A stretch of DNA of 32,793 bases, from NCBI GenBank assembly GCA_964643965.1, contig CAZXVH010000053.1, positions 1 through 32,793 on the forward strand. The letters are read 5' to 3'. The translations under genes and the position numbers were made by a program. Origin of the DNA: GCA-2746795 sp964643965. Its GTDB lineage: Bacteria; Chloroflexota; Anaerolineae; Promineifilales; Promineifilaceae. Under the pieces are notes generated by a model. That model searched no databases, had not been told where the DNA came from, and was given only the letters and a program-made list of their open reading frames with translations. Shown piece by piece: positions 1 to 7,950 of the stretch. Every line of letters begins with the position of its first letter. Within the stretch, counting starts at the first letter, position 1.

Positions 1-75
1 CTTTCTGCCATGACGCTTAAAATGTGGGAGAATGAGATTGCCTGGGCGTCATATCACAAGAGATTAAGAGAGTAG
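1..75 (+). CDS. C-terminal tail of an upstream gene (partial)
   Basis: The frame that is open from base 1 reads 24 codons (ending ...SYHKRLRE) and stops at the TAG at 73-75. The start lies outside the window. The Trp- and charge-rich tail would suit the end of a glycosyltransferase, which fits the glycosyltransferase gene 42 bases downstream on the same strand. The fragment is too short to assign to a family. It could also be chance, because only 24 codons are seen. The stop codon lies in the left arm of a long inverted repeat. Confidence 0.4.
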   Translation, partial: LSAMTLKMWENEIAWASYHKRLRE

Positions 76-111
76 AGGTTGAAACCTTCTCCAATCGCTA
101 CTCTCTAATCT
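61..111. promoter_or_regulatory. Inverted repeat between stop and start codons
   Basis: Bases 61-75 pair with 98-111 as a 14-bp stem with a single bulged base. The loop holds a smaller AGGTT/AACCT hairpin. The right arm ends six bases before the ATG at 118, and there is no recognisable Shine-Dalgarno sequence there. No T-run follows, so a classical intrinsic terminator is unlikely. It could instead control translation of, or coupling to, the glycosyltransferase. The function is inferred only from position. Confidence 0.4.
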
Positions 112-117
112 GCCTTT

Positions 118-1197
118 ATGAAAATCGGTCTCATCATTTACGGTTCTTTGCAACCCATTTCTGGCGGCTATTTGTATGATCGGAAATTGGTGAATTGGCT
201 ACGAGGGCAGGGAGATGCGCTTGAGATTATCTCGCTGCCCTGGTCGAGTTACGGGCGGCACTTGGGGCATAATTTCTCGCGTGATCTACTGGGGCGGCTG
301 CGGGAAGCGTCGTTTGATCTGCTGCTGCAAGATGAGTTGAATCACCCCTCATTATTTTGGCTAAACGGCCGTTTACGCCCCCAAATTTCATACCCCATCA
401 TCAGCATCGTCCACCACCTGCGCAGCAGCGAGAGCCATCCGCGTGGCTTGACGCCGCTCTACCGGCAGATAGAGCGCAGCTACCTGCATTCCGTTGACGG
501 CTTTATTTTTAACAGCCAGACGACGAAACGGGTGGTTGAGGAGATGGCGGCCAGCGAGAAGCCGTTTGTGGTTGCCACCCCTGCCGGAGATCGTTTCCAA
601 CCAGACCTCAGCGCCGATGAAATTATGGCGCGATGTCGGGAAGCGGGGCCGCTGCGCCTCTTATTTGTGGGCAATCTGATCGGGCGGAAGGGGCTGCATG
701 ACCTGGTGACGGCGCTGGCGCAGTTCCCTTCTTCTGATTGGCGGCTGGATGTGGTGGGGGAAACGGCCGTTGATCCTGCTTATACCCGGCGTATCCAACA
801 ACAGATCACACAATCCGGTTTGTTAAAATGCATCACCCTTCACGGCGCCGTGTCTGACGACGCCTTGGCGACCCTTTACCGGCACAGCCATCTCCTGGTC
901 GTGCCTTCGCACTATGAGGGTTTTGGCATTGTCTATCTGGAAGGGATGAGTTTTGGCTTACCTGCTATTGGTTCCACGTCCGGCGCGGCAGGCGAGATCA
1001 TCCAGGATGGCGAGAATGGGTTTTTGATTGGTGGGGGAGAAACGGCCGTTTTGTCTCAACGGCTGCAATACCTTCATCAGCATCGCGATGAACTTGCCCG
1101 ACTGAGCCTTCATGCCCGCCAAAGTTTTTTGACCTGGCCTACCTGGGATGAGAGCATGGCAAAAATCCGCAATTTTTTGCAGGGAGTTAGTCGCTGA
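118..1197 (+). CDS. Glycosyltransferase family 4 (GT-B fold)
   Basis: This is a predicted retaining glycosyltransferase that moves a sugar from a nucleotide-sugar donor onto a lipid-linked or polysaccharide acceptor at the cytoplasmic membrane face. The 359 residues are a normal length for GT4. The N-terminal Rossmann half begins MKIGLIIYGSL, followed by a Gly-rich acceptor loop (SGGYLYDRKL). The C-terminal half starts near residue 178 with LLFVGNLIGRKG. The donor-site E-x7-E motif is present as EGFGIVYLE at about residues 267-275. The TSGAAGEI segment that follows is usual for the family. The acceptor and sugar cannot be read from the sequence. It lies 42 bases after the upstream partial gene, suggesting a surface-polysaccharide cluster extending to the left. 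It contains three copies of the AACGGCCGTT palindrome. Confidence 0.9.
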   Translation: MKIGLIIYGSLQPISGGYLYDRKLVNWLRGQGDALEIISLPWSSYGRHLGHNFSRDLLGRLREASFDLLLQDELNHPSLFWLNGRLRPQISYPIISIVHHLRSSESHPRGLTPLYRQIERSYLHSVDGFIFNSQTTKRVVEEMAASEKPFVVATPAGDRFQPDLSADEIMARCREAGPLRLLFVGNLIGRKGLHDLVTALAQFPSSDWRLDVVGETAVDPAYTRRIQQQITQSGLLKCITLHGAVSDDALATLYRHSHLLVVPSHYEGFGIVYLEGMSFGLPAIGSTSGAAGEIIQDGENGFLIGGGETAVLSQRLQYLHQHRDELARLSLHARQSFLTWPTWDESMAKIRNFLQGVSR

Positions 1198-1471
1198 GGG
1201 CATTGAGGTGGGCTAGAAACTCGTCGGCGGTTTCAGCGAGGGCGGCCTGGCGTAAGAGGTGACGGAGTGTGTCCAGGTTGGTAACGGCCGTTATGCGTCC
1301 TGCTACCTTTGGGTCTGTTAACCCGAGACGGATATCCAGTAGTTCCAGAATGCTTTGCTCAATGCCTTGTTCAATGCCTTGTTCAATGCCTTGCTCAATC
1401 CAGAAATCTGCCACAGTTTGCATAATCTTATTTCCTTCCTCAGCCAGCGTTTGCTGTACGGTGGTAACCAT
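1187..1471 (-). CDS. Rpn-family nuclease/transposase C-terminal fragment
   Basis: A 94-residue ORF converges on the glycosyltransferase and overlaps its last 11 bases. Its core is a run of four IEQ(G/S) units, written by 12-base tandem repeats near 1359-1400. A hydrophobic segment (SILELLDIRLGL) and a helical tail follow. This layout (IEQG/LEQG repeats, then a short helical end) is typical of the C-terminus of Rpn/PD-(D/E)XK recombination-promoting nuclease family proteins. Those proteins are usually about 250-320 residues. The catalytic N-terminal domain is missing, and an in-frame TGA lies about nine codons before the ATG. I take it as a decayed remnant that may still be translated. The 12-base repeat could expand or contract by slippage. 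Confidence 0.5.
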   Translation of the reverse strand: MVTTVQQTLAEEGNKIMQTVADFWIEQGIEQGIEQGIEQSILELLDIRLGLTDPKVAGRITAVTNLDTLRHLLRQAALAETADEFLAHLNALSD

Positions 1472-1546
1472 GTCTGAGTTCGCTCATGATAGAAAAGTAT
1501 AGCAAAATGGTGGGCAGTGCGATAGTTCATGACAAGAGGCAAAATA

Positions 1547-2383
1547 ATGGACGATGGTTTTACCCGTTACCTGGCGGCAAAAAAGAGCGTCGATGACCGC
1601 GCTTTGAACAAAGACGTATGGCAGCGGCTGCGGCAGGAAATGCCCGACCAACCCGATATCCTGGAGATTGGGGCGGGCATTGGCACGATGGTGGAGCGTT
1701 TGGTGGCGGAGGGGATGGTGAGAAACGGCCGTTATACCGCCATTGACAGCCAACCCACCCACATCGACATAGCCCGGTCTCGCTTAACTCAGCTGCCGCC
1801 TGAGCTATCCTTGACGTTGGAAGCCATCGACATGTTTGACTTTGCCGCTCGCGAACAAGGCAAACGAGAATGGGATCTCCTCATCGCCCACGCCTTCCTG
1901 GATTTGATGGACATTGCCACTGCGCTGCCCAGCCTGCTTTCCCTGCTCAAACCAGGCGGCTTGTGTTATTTCAGCCTCAACTTTGACGGCGTCACCAGCC
2001 TGGAACCGGCCATCGAACCTGTTTTAGATGCGCTGATTGAGCGGCTTTATCATCAAACAATGGACGACCGGGTGGTAAACGGCCGTTCATCTGGCGACAG
2101 TCGCAGCGGCCGTCACTTGTTCAGCCTGCTGCGCCAAAACATTGTCGAGATTCTGGCGGCCGGCAGCTCTGACTGGGTGGTTTTTGCGGGCAACGCTGGT
2201 TATCCAGCAGACGAAGCCTATTTTTTACAGGTCATCATCCACTTCATTCAGCAATCGCTTCAGGATCATCCGCAACTGGATGCGGCTCAATTCCAGGCAT
2301 GGCTAAACCAGCGGCATGCCCAAATCGAAGCGGGCGAACTGGTTTACATCGCGCATCAATTAGATTTTCTAGGCCGGAAATAA
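1547..2383 (+). CDS. Class I SAM-dependent methyltransferase
   Basis: This is a predicted cytoplasmic methyltransferase that transfers a methyl group from S-adenosylmethionine. Motif I, ILEIGAGIGT, lies at about residues 38-47, and the acidic residue after strand 2 lies in TAIDSQP. A later segment, DLLIAHAFLDLMDIATALPSLLSLLKPGG, matches the motif IV/VI region of the Methyltransf_11/25 type. An ATG at 1529 would add six residues. I chose 1547 because AGAGG sits eight bases upstream, while the earlier ATG has no ribosome-binding site. The substrate is unknown. Neighbours give no pathway, because the gene stands alone between a nuclease fragment and a gene remnant on the other strand. Confidence 0.8.
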   Translation: MDDGFTRYLAAKKSVDDRALNKDVWQRLRQEMPDQPDILEIGAGIGTMVERLVAEGMVRNGRYTAIDSQPTHIDIARSRLTQLPPELSLTLEAIDMFDFAAREQGKREWDLLIAHAFLDLMDIATALPSLLSLLKPGGLCYFSLNFDGVTSLEPAIEPVLDALIERLYHQTMDDRVVNGRSSGDSRSGRHLFSLLRQNIVEILAAGSSDWVVFAGNAGYPADEAYFLQVIIHFIQQSLQDHPQLDAAQFQAWLNQRHAQIEAGELVYIAHQLDFLGRK

Positions 2384-2390
2384 GAATGAT

Positions 2391-2546
2391 TTAGCCGAGA
2401 AGTACAGACGAACTTGTCTTGCTTTGTCGATAAGAAAGGAACCGAGCAAAATCTAAAACCAATGTCCCTTGCATCCCTGCCAGCAGATTGTTTTCTGGAA
2501 TAGGTGAATGTATTTCAATCACATCATAAATCTCGGGTTTAATCAT
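2391..2546 (-). pseudogene. Short DUF4926-like remnant
   Basis: A 51-codon frame runs from the ATG at 2546 to the TAA at 2391-2393. Its first 33 residues (IYDVIEI, then PENNLLAGMQGTLV) resemble the DUF4926 pattern of 'yDvVeL...lpe..L..G..GtVV'. These are small beta-rich proteins often found beside toxin-antitoxin genes. After residue 33 the resemblance stops, and the tail is Ser-rich and looks frame-shifted. There is no Shine-Dalgarno sequence. It is probably a truncated copy. It could be a chance ORF, but the ordered match is better than I expect by chance. Confidence 0.4.
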
Positions 2547-2556
2547 CTGTTTTTTG

Positions 2557-2892
2557 TTACGGCTCTTTTCTATCTAGCCAGAGCAGGACGATGAGGACGA
2601 GTTCGATGGCTTTGTCGATGAGACCCATCGGTTTCCAAATATCAGGCCAGTTAAAAGCAAAATAAAGCACGAAGGTAACGGCCGTAAACGCCAGCAGCGC
2701 CCAACGAATGAGCGCCCGTTGGCCGGCCAATTGGGGGATAAAATAAAGCGCAATAATCAGCGCCAGGTAGCCCACGCCGTTCAACAAAAACAGTGGATCG
2801 CTAAGTCCGATGCCTAATCCCAAATGGATGAGGGCGGTAATGACGGTGAGCGCGACGATGGCATAACGTTTTGTATTAAGTGACTTGGTCAT
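2557..2892 (-). CDS. Small four-helix membrane protein
   Basis: A 111-residue protein with about four hydrophobic helices: AIVALTVITALIHLGLGIGL, PLFLLNGVGYLALIIALYFI, WALLAFTAVTFVLYFAF and IELVLIVLLWL. It ends in a short charged tail (DRKEP). The longer frame begins at 2925, but the ATG at 2892 is preceded by AGGAGG six bases upstream, so I start there. I do not recognise a characterised family. It resembles uncharacterised small integral membrane proteins. It runs toward the DUF4926-like remnant on the same strand. No catalytic or metal-binding motif is visible, and the function is unknown. Confidence 0.65.
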   Translation of the reverse strand: MTKSLNTKRYAIVALTVITALIHLGLGIGLSDPLFLLNGVGYLALIIALYFIPQLAGQRALIRWALLAFTAVTFVLYFAFNWPDIWKPMGLIDKAIELVLIVLLWLDRKEP

Positions 2893-2947
2893 CAGAAACC
2901 TCCTTCTGTGACATGTGGTGAACAAACCGGGTCAACAAATGGTTTCC

Positions 2948-3130
2948 TCACCATAAACCTGGCAAAGTCAATAACACGTCTCGCCCCCGGATGAGCAGGC
3001 CGGCGCTCAGGCCAACGGCCGGATCAAACTCCAACCGTGCCAACGCCAGCGCTTGTGCCGTTTCTACTGTACCTAATCCGCCTGGCAAAGGCAATAGCTA
3101 GGCGGCCGTTGGCTGGGGCACAAAAAGCTG
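2948..3130 (-). pseudogene. Remnant of LPG-synthase-TM/flippase-like membrane protein
   Basis: On the minus strand, ending at the TGA at 2948-2950, a frame reads LLPLPGGLGTVETAQ and continues to a hydrophobic end (LIRGRDVLLTLPGLW). The PGGLG(T/V)VE motif is characteristic of the last part of the lysylphosphatidylglycerol synthase transmembrane family (PF03706, UPF0104, flippase-like). An in-frame TAG at 3098-3100 interrupts it just before LLPLPGG. The upstream sequence (AQLFVPQPTAA) is still recognisable until another stop near 3130. Only the C-terminal sixth of a roughly 300-residue gene remains. It lies downstream of the phosphatidyltransferase, so a phospholipid-related pair may once have existed. 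The rest of the 2893-3289 gap, about 3131-3289, shows me no gene. Confidence 0.6.
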
Positions 3131-3289
3131 TGCGAACTCTGCACATCAACAGAACTTACGCGGACCCGCGGCCGTGAATACTACTGCCTCTCCCAATGAC
3201 ACCGCCGCCCCTAAAAAAAGTGAGCATTACCCGAAACTCTAAAAACTATCAGCAGCCAGCCAGGCAGCGCCCAGCGACGCAGACCCCCT

Positions 3290-4674
3290 TTACGCGCTGG
3301 CATCCCGTTCGCCGGCCCGCCGCACCATAAACCGCTCTTCCGGCCGCCACACAGACCAGGCGCCCCCGCCCAGCAGCATGATGAAGATGGCGCAAGCCAA
3401 CGCTGTGCCGTTCAGCCAGTTTGGCCCGTTGACAACCATGTCGAAACCGATGGGGAATACCACGATGAGGCACATGAGTCGCCCCATCACTCCCAGGGTA
3501 ATCATGACGGTGGCAACCAGGCCGATGACGGCCGACAAGGAGGCCAGGCAAGTCGGCCAGGGCAAACGCCAACTGCTAAACAGTGTGGCCCAACCGGTCG
3601 GCTGCCAGGGAACGGCCGTTTGCGCCATCAACCCAACTATACATCCGGCAAAAATCAGGCGAAAAACTGGCGGCAGGATACGGGCAAACAGGCGGTAGAG
3701 CCGCCGCTGCCAGCGTGTGTAATAAGCAGATTGCGGATTGAGCCAGCCAACGACCACCAACCAGTCACGCAGGAAGCTGGCGGACGTTGCCAGGGCAAAA
3801 ATCGTGCCGGAGATGGCGGCGGCAGTGGGCGGCACGATGGGCCACAATACCACGCTCATGAAACCCATCTGGAATCCGGCAAAGATGCGCCGATGCCAAC
3901 TGTGGGGCATGGCGTGATGGGGCAGATGGCGTTTCTGGCGCAGCCAGAGGCCAAACACAAAGAAATACCGCGCCAGCCCTATGAGCAGATACCAGCCGGG
4001 AAGCTGTCCGTACCACACTGCCAGCAGGCTGACGAGCAGGATACCCAGGCCGTCAAATTCCATGTCGAGTCGCTCGCCGAGCAGGGTGGCGTGGTTGGTT
4101 TTGCGGGCGGCGTAGCCATCCAGGAAGTCGGCGATGTCGGCGGTGGTGTAGAGCAGGGCAGGCAGCCAGGCCAGCCAGCCGCCAGGCCAGGGACTCAGCA
4201 GGAAACCGGCTAACATGCTGATGAGCAGCCCGCGCAAGAGGGTGAGTTGATTGCCCCAACCGAACTGCGGCAAAACGGCGGTCACTGAGCCTGCCGAAGC
4301 GGTCACTGAGCCTGCCGAAGNNNNNNNNNNNNNNNNNNNNNNNNNNNNNNNNNNNNNNNNNNNNNNNNNNNNNNNNNNNNNNNNNNNNNNNNNNNNNNNN
4401 NNNNNNNNNNNNNNNNNNNNTGCGGCAAAACGGCGGTCACTGAGCCTGCCGAAGCGGTCACTGAGCCTGCCGAAGTGTCTGTTTCTCCCTTGCGATAGTT
4501 TTCAGGTAAATGCCGCCACACCACCCACAAGCAGTAAACGGCCGTTACCGAAGCCAACGTCAGCCATCGTGTAGATAATGAGGGCTGGATATTGCGCAGC
4601 AGCAGGAAGAAGGTGAAGAGGGTGATCAGGTAAACGGCCGTTACCCACCGCCACTGGCGCTGTAAGAGGTTCAA
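3290..4674 (-). CDS. CDP-alcohol phosphatidyltransferase, interrupted by assembly gap
   Basis: This is an integral membrane enzyme that swaps CMP on a CDP-alcohol for another alcohol in phospholipid synthesis. The full signature D-x2-DG-x2-AR-x8-G-x3-D-x3-D is present within DFLDGYAARK...GERLDMEFD, preceded by the usual NQLTLLRGLL. The intact frame left of the gap opens at 4306 (338 residues). Right of the gap, the same frame supplies two more helices (YLITLFTFFLLLRNI; LTLASVTAVYCLWVVW) from a TTG at 4674, 25 bases after the lipoprotein stop. If the two identical 55-base flanks are one sequence, the join is exactly in frame and gives about 409 residues. The C-terminal third (helices, then LLGGGAWSVWRPEE) resembles DoxX-like proteins. 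The TASAGSV repeat is encoded by a 21-base tandem repeat. The TTG start is uncertain, and the substrate alcohol is unknown. Confidence 0.75.
4266..4475. other. Scaffold gap flanked by identical 55-base ends
   Basis: Bases 4321-4420 are 100 N. The 55 bases before it (4266-4320) are identical to the 55 bases after it (4421-4475). Each copy holds two 21-base tandem units that end in GCCTGCCGAAG. A 55-base exact overlap beside a round 100-N spacer is what results when two contigs ending in the same k-mer are scaffolded without being merged. The true sequence may have no gap at all, or may hold extra repeat units. Confidence 0.85.
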
Positions 4675-4699
4675 ATGCGTGGTATGACTCCCGTTCGGT

Positions 4700-5977
4700 T
4701 TACTCTTCACGGACAAAATCAACGTCGTCGATAAAAATGATGCCATGCGCGGCGGTGGCGTCCCAGCGATCATTGAGGGCAATGCCTCGGAAAGAAATCG
4801 GGAAATCGATATGGTGGTTCTCTGGCCCGCTGATATGTTGAATTTCCACGGCGTCTGCGCCGGTAAAGGCCACTTCCATCTCTTTCCAACCCGTATGTTC
4901 AATCAGGCCCAGCGGAATCTGCCACGTTTCCTGCTGCCGGTCCAAAATCCAGATGCTCAGGTAATGGGAAGAGTAGTCGCCGTACACCCACGCTTTCACC
5001 CTGTTGGGCTGCTCTGCCAGCGGCCGGATTTGCATAAAAACGGCCGTTTCATCCTGGTCTGTCTCAAAATTGTAGCAAATCCAGGCGGCATGATCGCCCG
5101 ACACAGACTCCTGGTTTGATCGCCGCAATGTGCCATAAGTGTCGCTGCTGCGCGTCCAGACTGTGACCTTTTCAAAATCAATGGGCATCTCATCCACTTC
5201 GTCCGCCCGTCCCACCTTGTTATAGGTATTGCCGCCACAAATAGGGGTGGGCGTGGGTGTAAACGTAGGCGTAGCGGTGGGCGTGTGAGTGGGGGTGGGC
5301 GTCAGGCTGGGCGTCAGGCTGGGCGTATTGGCCGGCAGGGTACTGATGATAGGCGCAGCGGGCGCTGACGGGGGTGGCGTCTCGGCCGGCCTGGGCGTAG
5401 ATAAAGGGGCTGCCTGGTTGGGTGAAACCGAACCGGGAGCAGGCGTCGCCGCTTGTTCACTCTCCACTGCCGGAGAACCTGGCTCCGTTTGGGCTGTATC
5501 GTTACCGCCTTGAGGGACCTCGCCTGGTTGGGGAAAAGGAACGCTCGCCTGACCGCTGTTCCCTGGAGAGAGGTCAACGGGTCGATTCGCCGCCGCCATT
5601 TCATACGCCCCGCCCTCCTGAACCGTCTCATCTGCGGCATTGGTTTCATTCCTTGAATCAAAGGCGTCTGGCGGCAAAATATTGTCATAATAAATGGTGG
5701 CGTCCCATTCCCAACTGCTTAATGAGTGGCCTTCCCATTCCCAAACAAAGTCAATGCCATACAGCTTGTACCACTCAGAGGTGGCGTCTAAAGTGGGATA
5801 GACAAAATAATCTTTCTGAAAGATGGCGCTGATGGTGGGCGTACTCTCCGGCTTTGAACTGTTCAACATCCCGCGGCCCACACAGCCCGACATGACAAAA
5901 ACAGCCAATACCAGCACCGAGACGTAAAAAACAGGTGATTTGCTTACTTCTATAACCTTTTCTCTTCTCTTTTTCAT
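4700..5977 (-). CDS. Exported lipoprotein with Pro/Thr-rich linker
   Basis: A 425-residue predicted lipoprotein. The basic N-terminus and hydrophobic stretch (VFYVSVLVLAVFVMSGC) end in a lipobox, with the acylated Cys at about residue 32, so it should be anchored outside the cytoplasmic membrane. A first globular part (residues 45-105) is rich in Trp and Tyr. A long low-complexity linker (about 120-245) follows, dominated by Pro, Ala, Thr and Ser and ending in PTPTPICGG. The C-terminal 180 residues (WVYGDYSSHYLSIWILD, then HGIIFIDDVDFV) look like a beta-sandwich of the carbohydrate-binding or galactose-binding kind. No enzyme motif is seen. It is upstream of the phosphatidyltransferase on the same strand, 25 bases away, so the two may be cotranscribed. 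The substrate is unknown. Confidence 0.7.
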   Translation of the reverse strand: MKKRREKVIEVSKSPVFYVSVLVLAVFVMSGCVGRGMLNSSKPESTPTISAIFQKDYFVYPTLDATSEWYKLYGIDFVWEWEGHSLSSWEWDATIYYDNILPPDAFDSRNETNAADETVQEGGAYEMAAANRPVDLSPGNSGQASVPFPQPGEVPQGGNDTAQTEPGSPAVESEQAATPAPGSVSPNQAAPLSTPRPAETPPPSAPAAPIISTLPANTPSLTPSLTPTPTHTPTATPTFTPTPTPICGGNTYNKVGRADEVDEMPIDFEKVTVWTRSSDTYGTLRRSNQESVSGDHAAWICYNFETDQDETAVFMQIRPLAEQPNRVKAWVYGDYSSHYLSIWILDRQQETWQIPLGLIEHTGWKEMEVAFTGADAVEIQHISGPENHHIDFPISFRGIALNDRWDATAAHGIIFIDDVDFVREE

Positions 5978-6181
5978 TGACGCCTATGTTTCAGGATGGT
6001 GATTTTGGTGATATGGGTGTCGATTTATCTGAGTTTAAGGGATGATACTTACAACAAAACTGGAGAGATTTTCTCAGGGACAGGCGGCGAAGCGCCAAAG
6101 AGGTATGCCCGAAAGAGGTGAAGCGTCAGGTAGGAGGTATGGGATGAGGCGCGAGATTTTTACGCCTCGCGTCTCACGTTT

Positions 6182-6733
6182 TTATTCATAGGGGCCAAAA
6201 ATATAGTTGCCGGCGACATGGGCTTTATCATTGATGTAGAAGTTGGCGCCGTATTGCAAAAAGGCTTCCCGCGACAATCGAGCGTCGGTGTTGAGATCCA
6301 TACCGGCAAAGGCGTCAACGGCCGTTACCCTGTCCAGGCCCCACGCTTGAAAAAACAGTTCATATTCAGCCAGTGAAATTTCCCCATCCCCATCCAAATC
6401 CACCGTATCGAAAATCGCCTCGAATAGTTTGGTGATTTGTTTCATTTCATAGGTGAAACCCATTTTGCGCTGGGTTTCTGCCAGATGCAGGTACTCTTCC
6501 AGGGAGACTCGGCCATCTTGATTCAGATCGGCGGGCTGCCAGAAGGTGATCCACATGGCTGTGTGGCGGGAAACGATTTCCTGGTATGAGGGGGAATCAA
6601 ATGCCCACTCCCGAATGGCGGCCAGATTTTGGGCGCATTGCACCCAATCGCTCAACTCCACGTAGCCGTCTTTGTTGAGGTCTCGAAAATAAAAGTGACG
6701 GGACAATTTTTTGTGCATGATGTCTGAAAGCAT
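6182..6733 (-). CDS. Four EF-hand calcium-binding protein
   Basis: A 183-residue soluble protein with four EF-hand loops: DLNKDGYVELSD (18-29), DLNQDGRVSLEE (69-80), DLDGDGEISLAE (112-123) and DLNTDARLSREA (145-157 region). The spacing of two pairs matches calerythrin and sarcoplasmic-calcium-binding-type proteins found in some bacteria. Loops 1-3 are canonical. In loop 4 the conserved Gly is Ala, so calcium binding there may be weak. No signal peptide is visible, so it likely acts as a cytoplasmic calcium buffer or sensor. GAGG lies six bases before the ATG at 6733, which supports this start. It stands alone, with 204 bases of apparently empty sequence before the lipoprotein gene. Confidence 0.88.
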   Translation of the reverse strand: MLSDIMHKKLSRHFYFRDLNKDGYVELSDWVQCAQNLAAIREWAFDSPSYQEIVSRHTAMWITFWQPADLNQDGRVSLEEYLHLAETQRKMGFTYEMKQITKLFEAIFDTVDLDGDGEISLAEYELFFQAWGLDRVTAVDAFAGMDLNTDARLSREAFLQYGANFYINDKAHVAGNYIFGPYE

Positions 6734-6851
6734 GAGCTGCCTCGCTAATTTGGTCGATTGATGGCCCCTATCTTAGCACGAAAACGGCCGTTTCCCATCC
6801 CTGCGATACTATTCAGCAATTCTCAATCTGAGGATGGACACGGCCACTGCT

Positions 6852-6954
6852 GCCGGTTGCAAACCGGCGGCTGAGACATACAATCTGTTAAAACGGGTTG
6901 TAGTCGCCGTCCCAACTCGTTTTTTGTCTCAGCCTGGGGGATTCCAGCCCCCAG
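6852..6954. ncRNA. Candidate structured element of consecutive hairpins
   Basis: Three helices follow one another. A 7-bp stem with a triloop pairs 6852-6858 with 6862-6868. A 9-bp closing stem pairs GGCTGAGAC (6869-6877) with GTCTCAGCC (6926-6934), and inside it an 11-bp stem with one G-T pair joins 6890-6900 to 6913-6923. A 7-bp G/C stem pairs 6934-6940 with 6948-6954. It lies just upstream of the EamA transporter. It could be a structured 5' UTR, a small RNA, or a palindromic dispersed repeat such as a MITE. I do not recognise a known riboswitch class, and the strand is not decided. Confidence 0.45.
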
Positions 6955-6993
6955 TGAAGCGCCCAATTGAGGATTGCTGGATGAAACGAAGTT

Positions 6994-7950
6994 GTGTTGA
7001 CGGACATCACGCCAACGTTTACACTCTCCCACGCTATGAGCAAATTGACAGTTACCACGCCCACCACAAACAAGTTCTTGGGCAATGGCACGGCCGTTAT
7101 GGTCGTGCTGCTGCTGGTTGACAGCCTGCATTACGTCTTTGGTCGTCTATTACTCTCTTACTTACCGGCCACCACCTCCTCTTTTTATTACATGACGCTT
7201 GCCACTCTGGAGATCGCACTGTTTGCGGCCGTGCGTCGCCAGATCAAGTGGCGGGTGTTTCGAGATAACGTCAAATTTTTCCTGATCATCGGTTTTTTAA
7301 TCGCCTTTGCTACCTCCACCAGCTTTACCGCCGTCACCTATATTGATCCGGGTACGGCCTCCATGATCGCCCGCATCAACACCCTGTTTGCTTTGGGATT
7401 TGGCATCGTATGGCTCAAAGAAAAGCTGGTGCGTGGCGAAAAAATTGGGGCGGGTATTGCCATCATGGGCGTCTTTATCATCAGCTTTCAGCGGGGGGAA
7501 CTGGGCGATCAGGTGTGGCTGGGAGCGCTGTTGGTGCTGGGTTCCAGTTTTACCTATGCGTTACATTCCGCCATCGTCAAGCGGCAGGGTGGAGAATTGG
7601 ACTTCACCAACTTTTTCCTGTTTCGCATGATGACTTCTATTCTCTTCTTGTTTATTTTTGCGGTGGGGCGGGGGGAAATGGTGTGGCCCACCGGCTGGCA
7701 AATCTGGCTGATTTTACTGCTGACGGCTACCGTGAATGTGACGATTGGTCGCGGCTTGTATTACGTGGCGCTGCGTCGTTATGATTTGAGTAAGCTCACG
7801 ATTTTGTTGACGCTCAGCCCGGTGGTGACGATTTTATGGTCGCTGCTGCTGTTTGGGGCGCTGCCGTCATGGCAGGGATTGGTGGGGGGAACGGCCGTTA
7901 TCGCGGGTGTTATTTTGGTGACAACCAGTAAATATAAGGCCACTCATTAG
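6994..7950 (+). CDS. EamA/DMT-family transporter
   Basis: This is a predicted inner-membrane transporter of the drug/metabolite superfamily. It has about ten helices in two EamA repeats: residues about 20-150, ending TASMIARINTLFALGFGIVWLKEKL, and about 165-310, ending SPVVTILWSLLLFGALPSWQGLVGGTAVIAGVILV. The 'pv...w.lfge.....~~G..li..Gv' ending of each repeat is typical. Substrates of the family range from amino acids to nucleotide sugars, and none can be chosen here. The open frame starts at a GTG (6994). The ATG at 7036 begins MSKLTVTT and is an equally good start. Neither has a clear ribosome-binding site. The stop overlaps the converging MFS gene by four bases. Confidence 0.85.
   Translation: MLTDITPTFTLSHAMSKLTVTTPTTNKFLGNGTAVMVVLLLVDSLHYVFGRLLLSYLPATTSSFYYMTLATLEIALFAAVRRQIKWRVFRDNVKFFLIIGFLIAFATSTSFTAVTYIDPGTASMIARINTLFALGFGIVWLKEKLVRGEKIGAGIAIMGVFIISFQRGELGDQVWLGALLVLGSSFTYALHSAIVKRQGGELDFTNFFLFRMMTSILFLFIFAVGRGEMVWPTGWQIWLILLLTATVNVTIGRGLYYVALRRYDLSKLTILLTLSPVVTILWSLLLFGALPSWQGLVGGTAVIAGVILVTTSKYKATH

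Noticed and set aside
3131..3289. Possible gene in the gap downstream of the phosphatidyltransferase
   Set aside because: Stops in all frames and no family resemblance beyond the flippase remnant to its left.
4251..4574. Plus-strand open frame with VTEPAE repeats spanning the N gap
   Set aside because: It is the opposite-strand reading of the 21-base repeat in the phosphatidyltransferase gene, and Ns are not real codons.
6120..6185. Possible terminator hairpin after the EF-hand gene (AGGCG...CGCCT before a T-run)
   Set aside because: The stem is only five base pairs with an 11-base loop, and the T-run sits on the wrong side for the minus-strand gene.
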